From assembly GCA_900708905.1 (NCBI GenBank), contig CAADRB010000010.1:4594072-4658071 (forward strand): a stretch of DNA of 64,000 nt, read 5' to 3'. Made by a program: the position numbers and the translations under genes. Below, one piece after another: positions 11,547 through 22,403 of this stretch; within the stretch, counting starts at the first letter, position 1, and each line of letters begins with the position of its first letter. This DNA comes from Hymenolepis diminuta (taxonomy: Eukaryota > Platyhelminthes > Cestoda > Cyclophyllidea > Hymenolepididae). The notes under the pieces were generated by a model, which was not told the DNA's origin, did no database searches, and saw only the letters and a program-made list of their open reading frames with translations.

Positions 11547-14500
11547 GTGAGTATTTATCCATTGTTATTCATCTGTTATTTCGGGCTTACATTGCTCATG
11601 CTTTAATATTAATCGTGCATTTAAAATTCCTTTATTTAAAATTTGTTTATTTTCATATAAATTATTGACATACATTGTTATTTCAATTCGACGCATTATA
11701 TGAGCTCCATAAAATTAATTAAATAAAATACATAAACATGTAAATATTTATAAGCATAAATTTTGAATATGCTTTCTAAATTAATAATTGCAGTCCAAAA
11801 CTTAAAATAAAAATTGATTTTAATTAATTAAATATGACACAAGGAATTAGACGAACTGGTTATTCTAGTTTTATTCTTATTTTATTTTTCATAATAATAA
11901 TGATAATAATAAATAATAAAATTCCTAAAGAAGACTAAAACATAGTAGAAGTTTTGTTAAAAAGATAATATAAGAGAGGAACTAAAAAAATTACCCAGAG
12001 AAGAGTTATAGGAAATTTGTGAATTTAAAGGAGTTATTGACAAATAATTAAAAAAGGATATGCATAAAAAAAATTATAAGAAAGAGCATTAAACAAATAG
12101 AAGGCTAACTAAATAAACTAATTATAGGAAATGAAGAGATTAAAGCACCAGTCCGACACGACCAACAAAAAGGGGATGTAATTGTGGATATTCAAGAAGC
12201 GAAAGTGACCGGACAATTAAAAAAGCCACAAATGGAACATAATCAGACATATACACCGAAAGAACTAACTGAAACGGATGTTATAGCAATACAAGAAAGG
12301 GAATTAAGCATACAACAATATGAAATACACATAAAAAAACGACCTTCACAAAAAGCACAAGAAGATATGGCGGATCAGGATATAAATACCGAGGGCAAAA
12401 TACATACGAAAAGTATCAAAATGCCAAAAATCAAAACAAGCAAACAGAAATTAAAAGCAAAGGAGGAATGGCAAGGTGTCGAAATAGAGGAAAATGTGAC
12501 AGTGCCGATCCTGCATAAAGAGGACCAAAAAGGGGTCGAGGCTACTATCATTCCAACAGTAGCCTTAAAAAGGAAATCTGTGCAGATGGAAGCAAAAGAG
12601 GCTGCGTTTCGAATCCCGAGTGTGAGTGGAGAGTTGCCTGAAGTGGTGGCCAAGGCGGACATCTCGCCGTTAGAGGTGGAGATGTCGGTGCCAAAGCCTG
12701 GGATAGAAGTGGAGATGCCAAAGGGAGAAGTAGACGTGGACTTACCGAGTGGAAAGGTGGCCGTAGAGACGGAGCTGCATGCGCCCGACTTCAAATTCAA
12801 GATGCCAAAGATGAAGATGGGCGGTAAGGCGAAGAAGCCGAAGGCAGAATTGGAGGGTCCCGAGCTGGAGGCGCACGTGGAAGTGCCGAGTGTGGATGTG
12901 GAATTGCNAGAAGGCGAAGTGGGTGTGGAGCTGCCGAGCGGCAAAGTGGCAGTGGAGAAAGAGCTCAAAGCGCCGGGCTTCCAATTCAAGATGCCAAAGA
13001 TGAAGATGGGCGGTAAGGCGAAGAAGTCGAAGGCAGAATTGGAGGGTCCCGAGCTGGAGGCGCACGTGGAAGTGCCGAGTGNACACGTTGACATTGACGC
13101 TGGCATTATACCGACGTTAGAAGTGAAAACGAAATCCGTGGAATTGGAAGCACCGGGTGCGGAGGTAGAACTGCCGAGTGTGAGTGGAGAGTTGCCTGGA
13201 GTGGTGGCGAAGGCGGACATCTCGCCGTTAGAGGTGGAGATGTCGGTGCCAAAGCCTGAGATAGAAGTGGAGAAGCCAAAGGGAGAAGTAGACGTGGACT
13301 TACCGAGTGGAAAGGTGGCCGTAGAGACGGAGCTGCATGCGCCCGACTTCAAATTCAAGATGCCAAAGATGAAGATGGGCGGTAAGGCGAAGAAGCCGAA
13401 GGCAGAATTGGAGGGTCCCGAGCTGGAGGCGCACGTGGAAGTGCCGAGTGTGGATGTGGAATTGCCAGAAGGCGAAGTGGGTGTGGAGCTGCCGAGCGGC
13501 AAATGGGCACTGCAAGAGGAGCTTAAATCGTCTGATATCGACGTTGACAAACCGTTAATTAATTTGTATTCTCATAAATCTAATATTAAGCCTCCTTCTT
13601 TTGATGAGCAAAATGTTGTTCTGCGTACTGATTTTCCCCTGCAATCTGCTACTTCTCCTTGTGTTACTTCAACTGTTTTGCCGTCTGATCCTCTTTTTGT
13701 TGCTGTTCCTTACCCTGATGTTGTTTCTTCCTCCTTTGCTAATACTGAAATTTACGGAAAGGATTCCTTTGACATTATTGAGAAGGATTTGAAAGTTCCA
13801 TCATACAGTGTTCGTCTGTTTAAAGATCGGCCATCCCCAGTTGCTTTATCTTCCTCTCCTGCTGACGTCCATCACCTTCATATCAATTTTGAAGATACTG
13901 ACCGCGATGTTATTAGAATGGATTATGCGCCTGCAAAACCTCAACGAGAATCTGCAATTTCAGAAAAGGATAAGCGTGCTGATGGAAAAATTGGAATGGA
14001 TGAGATTGATGGAACCTCTCAATCACCGAATGCTTTCATGTCCCCCTCTGCCGAAATGTACTCTGCTTCTGCTTCTCCTAGAGAAGTTAGAGCTTATCCA
14101 TCCTCTTCCGATATCACAGCCTCTGAATTAGAAAGCTCCTCACAGGGTGAAAGTATGCCGATATCGCCTAGAGATTTCTACGCCCATTCAGCTACTCCCG
14201 AATTCAAACGCATTACAGATGCTGAGGTAATTGAGGAAGAAGGAAATATCAAGAAGAAAAACATGTTTAATTGGTTTCATTTGAGTTGGCGTCGAAATAA
14301 ACGAAGAAAGTCTGCAGTTAGTACATCAAGTGGTGTTGAAGACGGTCGTTCACCTTCTACGACTGGTAAAAGAAAGCCGAAACATCATAAGCACAAAGAA
14401 CGAAAGCCGACAACTGAGGATGAAGATTTAGGTATTCAGGCTGATATTGCACTGGTTGCTATCCCTACAACAGAAGTTGTTCCAAAGGTTGAACCTGCAC

Positions 14501-15434
14501 TCCCTAGAGAAGCAGAATTAATTCTAGCCGAACAGAAATCTGCTACTACAGAAGCTCAAGCTGAAGCGTCGAAATCTCGCGAGTCTAAAGGACTCTTTCC
14601 GAAGAAGCGCTCAAAGAAACATAAGAAGGTCGATCAAGTTACTCCTACTTCTTCTACTAAATTTGAAACAGCTCCACGAATGCGTCAGCCAAGTAGCAGT
14701 ACACCAAGTGAATGTCAGTTACGTCAAACCTGGCATCACTCAGAAATGAAAGTGAGTCCGATATCTGAAGTTGATCGACGTACACCACCTCCACCGCCTA
14801 TTCCAAGGCACTTAGATGATGAAATTTCAGAATGGTTAGCTCGTGCCTACCGATCGCATTATGCAGAGGGATCACCGCTAAGAAAACCACGTCCGTGGAG
14901 TACTTTAGATTTTCCTCCAAGAAATTGTACTTTCCTGAATGATGACTATCTCTTCCCCTATTCTATCACACCAACTAAATTACCCAGTTGTCAATGGAAG
15001 AGTGATAAGGAATACAACGTTCCGTACATAGATGATGATGCTTTACCGTTAGATGAACCTGAATGGGCTCTTGGAGAATCTCGCCGAACACTAACTCTAA
15101 CTTCCGCTGATGCAGACTTCTGGCGGAGTGCAATTGCTGAAGAGGAAAAAAGTGATGCTTCCGGTGGTAAATTTTCTATTTTATAGTGATAAACTTATTT
15201 CAGCTGACGCGAATCATTTTCTCTTCTCTTTTAGAAGGTGCATGGGGTTTAAAGAAGCATTCGAAGAAGTACAGGAGTTTAATACCTTTCCATCACAAAG
15301 ACAGGAGCAGTAAAGAGCAAGACGTTATTCGAAGACCAAGGTTGTTGAATCCTCCAACTGATAGTCCAAGTCAGGGTTTCCGTAAGAAAGTTGAATCAAC
15401 GCAACATCAGGAACCGCCACAAACCCACTACTAG
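10172..15434 (+). CDS. AHNAK-like repeat scaffold protein, three coding exons
   Basis: Joining 10172-11546, 12128-15166 and 15235-15434 gives 4,614 nt: 1,537 codons and a TAG. Both introns are phase 1 with GT-AG ends. Residues 1-458 are Ser/Thr/Pro-rich and look disordered. Residues about 600-925 carry AHNAK-like repeats built around KMPKMKMGGKAKK and alternating hydrophobic strands (VEVPSVDVELP). The rest is low complexity, with basic clusters (WRRNKRRK near 1180, KHHKHKERK, KKRSKKHKK), a PPPPPIP motif near 1345 and a basic C-terminal tail. There is no signal peptide, transmembrane segment or PDZ domain, although vertebrate AHNAK proteins have a short N-terminal PDZ region. A large cytoplasmic or membrane-cortex scaffold is inferred from the repeat type. 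The terminal parts are unrecognised. Confidence 0.82.
11547..12127 (+). other. Intron 1 (581 bases, phase 1)
   Basis: The donor is GTGAGT. The acceptor is AATTATAG at 12120-12127, preceded by a branch-like CTAAC at 12105-12109. The intron is extremely AT-rich, with ATA/ATAA microsatellite-like tracts near 11890-11925. An alternative AG at 12099-12100 keeps the same phase but runs into an in-frame TAA at 12106, so 12127 is preferred. Confidence 0.8.
12128..15166 (+). CDS. Exon 2: AHNAK-like repeats and long C-terminal region
   Basis: The exon begins with GA, completing the split codon as CGA (Arg459), and stays open for 1,012 codons. Its first 150 residues are Lys/Glu/Gln-rich and AT-rich. 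The middle holds the repeats, and the last two thirds return to ordinary composition. Two single unknown bases fall in the repeats: N12908, which by comparison with 13466 is probably C (Pro), and N13082, which cannot be settled. Conserved-looking blocks at the end include WLARAYRSHY and ADADFWRSAIAEEE. The donor GTGGTAAAT offers two in-phase GT sites; GTAAAT at 15167 is the better match. Confidence 0.88.
12544..13540 (+). repeat. Tandem AHNAK-like coding repeats, 558-base unit
   Basis: Bases from 12616 recur at 13174 with an offset of exactly 558 (186 codons). Identity is very high from the PSVSGELP block to the SGK block at about 13500. Within the unit, the segment around 12799 recurs at 12988 with an offset of 189 (63 codons). 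KMPKMKMGGKAKK therefore occurs three times, at residues about 683, 746 and 869. More diverged edges (IIPTVALKRKSV against IIPTLEVKTKSV, and SGKWALQEELK at the end) show older units decaying at both flanks. The block is visibly GC-rich compared with the rest of the exon. Confidence 0.9.
15167..15234 (+). other. Intron 2 (68 bases, phase 1)
   Basis: The donor is GTAAAT. The acceptor is a pyrimidine-rich tract ending CTTTTAG at 15228-15234. An in-frame TAG at 15184-15186 stops the unspliced frame. A second possible acceptor, TTTCAG at 15198-15203, would shift to another frame and end the protein at 15313. Confidence 0.8.
15235..15434 (+). CDS. Exon 3: basic C-terminal tail
   Basis: Splicing joins G to AA (Glu), giving ...SDASGEGAWGLKKHSKKY and continuing for 66 residues to TAG at 15432-15434. 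The tail is rich in Lys, Arg, His and Pro, like the rest of the protein, and it is open only in the phase that intron 2 predicts. No domain is recognised. The strong acceptor, matched phase and similar composition support it. Confidence 0.78.
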
Positions 15435-16515
15435 GCAGTTACAATCACCCTTTCATGGCTAAGGTAGGGCAGCATTTTCAAGATGAAGTAACCTTAATGC
15501 AATCGTCTGTTATCATTATCCCATCATTTTCGTTCATCATTTTAGGGTACCCTTTCGACCTCCTTTTCGCACACACCCTTATCCAACCCTAGCAATCATC
15601 AGCTAATCTTTCGAAACAAATAGACAAAACTGCCCACTCCTCTTTTAACGGTGGACAATCAAGTGGCCTAGCCTGAAATTGCCAAAATCAAACAAATTTC
15701 TGTATATATAATCCTGAATCAACCAACCTACCATGTAATAGTAGTATGTGAAATTACAAGTCTTTCTTCTTCCTAGAATATTAATATGTGTGTATATGAC
15801 GATATGACGGGATGTTGAGAAGGTGAGAACAAGTGAAATACCTCACAAATATACACAATCGTCCCTGTGTACAGAAGATCGCCATAAATGAAATAGAAAT
15901 CTCCTCCTCTCCCTCCTGCTCCTATTTCTTTCAAATTTTTCTGGTGTCTTTACATTCTGTGGTCGTTTCCCCTCCCTCCACCTTTCTTACAGGACGCAAT
16001 AACTTCGCTACTTTTAACAGAGATAATTGGCAGTGCTATCTCATTATTTCTTTAAATGAATGAATAATATTGCTTTTACAAGCATATGTATTAGTTCCTT
16101 ATTCCTACCCCTCATCTTGTATACAGTCATTTCAAGGTGCTCGGTCTCCCAATTTCGCCCCTTCCCCTACCCCAAATAACCTTGTCGAATTCCTCCTCCT
16201 CCTATATTTCGGCTTTTGCTTACTTTGTTTAATTAAGCTATAATACTGATGATGATTTCCTGATGCATGACTTCTTATTGGCATTTTTGGGTGCTTAGAT
16301 GGGAAACTAGACTCTAGATATTTAACTATCTCAGTATAATTTTGTATTGCTGGAGATTTAAATGGGTGTCGTGAATAATAATGCTTAGCTGTTGGCTAAA
16401 TCTTAAACTACTAGGTCTAGGAAACAAGAGTTTGGTTAGACTCATGAAGTTTTATTATCACTTAAATCTTGTAATTGTTAAGTGTTTCAATAAAGTCTTG
16501 AATAGAAAATCCAAG
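15435..16515 (+). other. Predicted 3' UTR
   Basis: Non-coding sequence with pyrimidine-rich stretches (about 15900-15990 and 16140-16210) runs from the stop codon to the first strong polyadenylation signal. Earlier AT-rich hexamer variants could also be used, so the end is uncertain. Confidence 0.5.
16489..16494 (+). terminator. Candidate polyadenylation signal AATAAA
   Basis: A canonical hexamer in GTTTCAATAAAGTC, about 1.05 kb after the stop codon. Cleavage would be expected roughly 10-25 bases downstream. Confidence 0.5.
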
Positions 16516-19349
16516 TCATCAAAATATCAGTTATATTTGAGAACATAATCTGGCCAAATGGTTTGCGTTCACAAGATAACAAGTACAGAAAATGAGTATC
16601 AATACACTTGGCTTGCAATTTAGTCTATCGGCCAACGTCATAGACGTGTCTGCTTTCCCTCAAAGGAGAAATTTCACTTTATTTTATGTCAATTTAATTG
16701 AGTTAATTGAATCACATGTATATTCTTCCTGAATCTTGGGACTTGATTAACTGGCATTTAAAACCGTCTAGAAGTAGGTTAGGGTAACTAACATTTCATT
16801 TAGCCACTTCCAAGATAGAGACCAATCTAAGATAGAATTTAAAGATTGAAAAGAGATTAAATACAAACTGAATAAGAAAAATTGAAATTCGAAATTATCT
16901 TGTTAAAATAAATCAATGGGACTTGAAATGAATGAGTTCAAACACGTGTGACTCAGAAAACAATGATTAAGTTAACACCAATTTAAGTTCTATTATAAAA
17001 TCTCTGTCGACTGAAAAATAATAAAACAGGAACAGTCTGTAGAAGTTTTTAAACCTATCCTAAATAGTGTTCTAATTATCCATTATTAATAATATTTAAA
17101 ACAAATGTAATTAAAGTCCACAATGATGAGGAGTATATATTTGATTAAAATTGAGACAAAGGGCGTACGGTTAATGAAGAAACGATGAACAAGCACAAAA
17201 TTCCCAAAATGACTCATACATTCACATTCGCTCTCTGGTGTCTTTCAGACAATTGCAGAGTTTTACATGGTTTAATGGAATAGAATGAAATGATTTGGAC
17301 AGCGGGATACGACGATTTCCATAAACTCTTACCTAGGTGGAGTGAAGGTGAACTTTGAGGATTTCGGTCTTTGAATCGGGGAACTTTTATTTAGAGACCT
17401 TTATAAATCGGGATATTTGAGCGTGTTTCTTCCGGTTAGAGCTTTACCTTAAAAGCGATTGAGTGGCAATTGTACTGAATATTGGATCGCATTCCATTGT
17501 GGTACCTTTTTCCTGAATTTCACCGCGCTCTAACGTGTATTTTTAACCAATTAAGTATGCGCTTGTTTACTAGAATTTCGAAATACGCTGTTGTGGCAAT
17601 CTCATCAGGGATTCCAGATTAATAATTCCATAACTGAATAGTTCTTATGTGTAGTATCTTAATGCCTTTTTTACTTTGAAAGGTGAATGGGTTTGGAAGT
17701 GAATATGGATTGTTTCCATCTTATAAAGTCTCCCTTTTAACAATCTGATATTCGAGATATTATATTCTACTGAAAAGAATCCGGTCATAGGCTATTTAAT
17801 TTTGTTAAAATGTCAAAATCTCCATTATTATTAAAATCACAACAATTTATTTCCCCTCACCTCGTTCTTTTTATCCTAATTTGAATCACAGGTCAACTGC
17901 GCACTCATCCGATTTTAATAGCTGCATTAAAATTGTTTTTTGTGTAAAAGAAGTTCGCAAAGCAATATCTCCGCAAAACGATCTACCGAAGTGCCGAAAT
18001 AAAACATTAGATTCCGGATAAAGTCAACATTCGGAATCTCTCAGCATATCAATATGAGCTTTAGTAATCATTTGAAGCTGATTTTTAGAAATTTTTCTCA
18101 GCTCTCTTCTTATTCGGATTTGGTAAATATAAAATGGAGGATTTTTCCAAAAAACACCGTGAAATAGTTCTTAAAATGTTTCGAAAATTCCTATTTATCT
18201 GGTTAACATACAAAATACTGGAATGATTTCTACGTAATTGGCGAGCCTGAAGTCTGAAGAAATGGTGTTTAAAATTGATCATATTAAGTTCAAAATTAAA
18301 AACAGTGGCTTATCTCTGTTTTTCTATTTCTATATGTCAATTAAAACTTCAAAGATATTTAGTTAAACATGTCTTTTTTGCTGGCAGCCACTAATTTTCT
18401 ACCATTTCTCAAAAGAACGCTTTCTCCAACTCCCAAATCTCGAATATAGTTTAAATTTTGTCCACAAAGTAGAGCAAAACGTTTTTCCTACACATTTGTA
18501 TTATCACGTTTATTTGTCAGTCAGAAGTGCGATCCCCTCTCCCGTTTCCACAGTTCACGAAACAAGAGTGGTCATTCAATGGTACAAATTTGTTCATTGG
18601 AAAGATCTTTTGTTACAAGCAATATTTCGTCAATAATTATTCCCGATTGAATAAAAAATATGACCATTAGCGCCTAAGAAATAAAAAGGAAAAAAAATTA
18701 TTTACCGCTGCTTTAGTAGTGAACTATTGATACGAATACAATGTGCAAATTTTCTGTGGCAAACCTGCTAAAACAGTCATTTTTTTCAAAATGTCTAATC
18801 AATTGATTGGGCAAATAGTGGTGATTCCCATGACGGTAAAAGGCATTCTATTTATAGCATTATGACAACTTTAACCTATGCATTCTTTGTTAGGAAAAAA
18901 ATACTCATTGTTTTCACAATCAATTGTTTTTGCCTTGAACAGACCTCAAGGAACTCTATTAACCTTTAACTGTTTTTTTCTTTTGATTAATAAAAGATCA
19001 CATTCCGTCGCATAAATAATGATTGCAGCAATAAAGCTACTTTTTCCTTATTAAATTACTAGTCAGTGGACCGGAGGTTAAAGAATTAGGAGAGGGGTTA
19101 GTGGAATTGGATCCATGAAGCTCGAGATTTTTAATTAGGTCACATTGAAAAATAAGTGCTATTTTTGAATACTTGCTACTGTGCCGCCTCAAAAGAACCA
19201 CGAAGATAGATAAGCTCAGGATGGTGGATGATATTCTGATAGATGAGGGTTTAATCACCTTTCTTCTTCTGTTAGAGTTAAAGCATCAATTGTTATATTA
19301 GGAGAACAATGACCTCTCCGATAATATTTTAAAGTTGTGCTTTGACTCC
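16516..19349. other. AT-rich intergenic DNA, no gene recognised
   Basis: No coding exon, RNA gene or repeat family recognised on either strand. Confidence 0.5.
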
Positions 19350-19405
19350 CATGCCTATTTAGGAAAGCATTTTCTAAATATTATCATTGTGGAATAAAGT
19401 TAGGC
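19350..19405 (-). repeat. SINE 3'-end fragment
   Basis: Minus-strand sequence TTTAGAAAATGCTTTCCTAA followed by ATAGGCATGGGAG resembles the 3' part of SINE copy 1 (GTTAGAAAATGCTTTCCTAA). Only the tail part remains. No tRNA-like head is visible beside it. Confidence 0.4.
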
Positions 19406-22171
19406 TATGAGCAATGTCAAAGTTGCTGTAGGAAAGTGTTAATTTCATGTAAAAAGCTTAGGAAAGACATATCTTCGAAGTCTCAGCTTCTCGATCATCC
19501 ATTTTTGCTGATGTAGGTGCAGAATATTAATTCACCCCTAATGAGTTCTCGAATACGCTTTTCTAAATTGAATTGAAATAAGGTTTTGGGTTGTGCCTTG
19601 AAATAACTAATCTCCTTACAGTCTTAAATAGGAATGGTGCTTTCGCCAGTTAAATCTTTTCAATTTCATTTGTTTATTTTCCTTTTGCCAGCAGGGGATT
19701 TAAAAGTGGTTTGTGAAGTGCGTGATACTTGAAATACAAATCAATTCAAGCATTCGCTCTCATGAACTGACGTCTAATGCAATTGTCACTCAGTCGCCCT
19801 AGTGATTCTAAGAATGATTGATAGATTGATTGTAATCCCTCCTGTGTTATTGCAGTTATCTCAATAATGAAATGCAAAAGTATCTCAATTTGTTCGTGTA
19901 TTTTCTCTACTTTTTCAAACGAATTGTTAACATTTTTCCTTTCATTATTCACTATAAAGTCATTCCTTGGTTGCTATAGTTTTTTCCATTGAAGTAGAGC
20001 TTGAGTAAAATTCTTGACAGAAATGAACTTCTGATGCAGGAAAGTATGTAAGTGGGCTAGGAATTGCGAATTCTTGTTAAAAATAAATTATCTTTAACCT
20101 GGCATCTAATTTCCAATATAGCGTTCAATTCTAAGTGGAAAATAGTTATCCAATGCTTTGCTTCAGTTGGTAATAAATGACAATATAGGAGAACCAAAAA
20201 CTGGTTAATATTTGTGGAGGTCTTTAGGAGGGCCATTTATCATTATCAACCTTGAGAGAACGTATTGCTAACGTGGCAGATGAAATACTGTAGATGATTA
20301 GCCAGTGTACTTTTTGACCTGACTTTTGCCAAGAAGAAGGATATAAAGGACCACAAGGTAGGAAAAGCTGAGAATAGTATTATTTTCTTGGTATTTCACA
20401 TTCAGTGCCATTGTCCTTTTATTCACAAAAGGTGACTGAAATTCTGTGATAATCTGGTGCACAAGAAACTACAAGTGCGTATTTCATAAACACTTTCTCC
20501 AATGTGTTACTCCCATTTGACTAGTTAACTTCCGACGAATTCGACAGAAAAAATATAAGAATAATGAAATTTGTAGGTATCGGTTTTGAAATACAAGGTT
20601 TTCTCATTATTTTAGTTGATTAAGCCTAAGGCGTTCTTGACTTTCGATATTTTGGACCGTTAAATTAGGAAGGAACTGGACTTTAAAGATCATTGAATGG
20701 ACAGTTGTACAGGATATCGGTTTTTTAAAAGAAAAATTGTCATTTTACAAATATTTATTTTGTAAAATCGTTTGATGGCGGAGTAAAGCATCAAGTCAAT
20801 CCGTCTTTATCGACCGTTTCGGTACTTCCAAGATCTTTCAATTGTTTTGATCATGATCAATCACTCTATTTCATCAAATATCCAGTTAAATGTAGAATCC
20901 TCTCTAATTATGCTTATTTATCAAAGTTGGAGGTTCAGTCAGCAGTCATTTTCTGCCAGGCACGCCGTTATGGTAATTTTTCAGGAGCCGACAATAATAT
21001 TTTTATGAGCTCATGCTTTGCAAGCATGGGGTAAAGCACCCTTAGATTTGGGAAACTGGCTCACAAATAGATTCATCATTAATATCATATATGATTGTGA
21101 ATAGTAAAATATTCCTACTCGCATTTCAACGTGAGAAAATGGTTTTAAAAGACCCGTACTAACCAAATGTCAGACTCTATGACCCAAAGAACTACCTTCC
21201 GGAAATTTGGTGATCTCAGCTTGACGTTATTCACCTAGCAGAAAGTGTCAATCTTTACAACTAGCGTAAAACTGCATGAAATTAACAAAGCATAATTTCT
21301 TGTAGACCATAAAGCACCATCACATAATCAATTTTTAATGTAAAGGCGCAAATCGTTTGGAAGACTAGATTATGTATAAAGCATTATTATGACTTCTGAT
21401 TTGTTGAATGCAAGATCCGATGTCTCCGGTTTTATTGCTTATCCATCAACGTTGTCCTCTTGCACCTGAGAGCATTTTTAGTAATACATAGCAAATGAAT
21501 TACTGTGGACAAAAATGACATTATTAAGTCAGTATTAAATCAACGGAACCTATATCAGTATTCATAGATATCAAAAATAATAAAATCACCTAGTAAAATG
21601 TATTTTTTTTTTATAATTCTCCATGAAAATGTTAGGAAATCAATATTGAACCACCGGAAGACATACAACCATGCGGAACAGAAAAGCGGTCCAATAAAGA
21701 GTGAAAAGACGGGAATTGAGTCAAAATAAAGTCAGAGTATCAAACGTATTTTGCTTCATTCGAATTTCGGTTTCCTCAGACTGTCCACTTCTCAATTTAA
21801 GGGGTATAAATTTCCCAAAGTTCAAATTTTGGATCGTGATGCCTGATAATTAGATTTTGAACTGAACTTTAGGTCACGGCATATCGATAGGTTATTCTCT
21901 TTTGATTTCTCAAATCTGTTTTCAACATTTCAGAGTTCATACCCATTGTATGACATTGAATTTCTCTAATTATTAGTCATTTAGCTTAGGGATCCTTGAG
22001 ACCTATGGTTCATGCCTATCTCTAGTTCAAGATCCAGAAATTAACAGGTGACTTAAAACAGGAACAATTTCATAAAATTGTGGCAAATTTTTTGTTGGAC
22101 TCGGCAAGCCTAAACTGATGCAGAATCAATAACATTCGCATTCATTAAAATTCGCACGTGAAAAGCATTTC
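19406..22171. other. AT-rich intergenic DNA with one small hairpin
   Basis: No gene recognised. A perfect inverted repeat, CATGCTT-TGC-AAGCATG, lies near 21012-21028. A TGGAAGACTAG match to the miR-7 seed region near 21359 has no pairing arm and was rejected. Confidence 0.5.
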
Positions 22172-22403
22172 ACCAGTTGCGCAATGGTCAATTTACGCGT
22201 CTGCCATGTCCGAGGCGATGGGTACGATCTCATAGATTCACACCCAGCGAGTGGAATGGTCAAACGCACTAGTTAAGTCTGGCTAATATAGTGGGTGGTA
22301 GGATTCGAATCTCAACAGACAGGCTCCATGATACCACTATCAGTCCAAGTTGAGTGTTGGAAAGCGATTTCCTAAATTGGCCTGAGAACTACCGTCATTA
22401 TTG
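22172..22403 (+). repeat. tRNA-derived SINE, copy 2
   Basis: It opens with a tRNA-like head (TTGCGCAATGGTC; GTCTGCCATGTCCGAGG) and a degenerate B-box (GGGTACGATCTC). The family's central box GTTAAGTCTGGCTAATA follows, then AGGATTCGAATCTC, GGCTCCATGATACCA, AAAGCGATTTCCTAAATTGG and a short CATTATTG tail. The order and spacing match copies 1 and 4. Confidence 0.7.

Noticed and set aside
12101..12127. Acceptor at 12100 for intron 1
   Set aside because: It keeps phase but meets an in-frame TAA at 12106; the acceptor at 12127 avoids it.
12375..13550. A 391-codon antisense open frame across the AHNAK-like repeats
   Set aside because: It exists because the repeated GC-rich codons on the plus strand contain no stop in this antisense phase. 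It repeats with the same 186-codon period and has no independent support.
21355..21385. TGGAAGACTAG, a match to the start of miR-7
   Set aside because: No complementary arm within hairpin distance, and the bases after the seed do not match.
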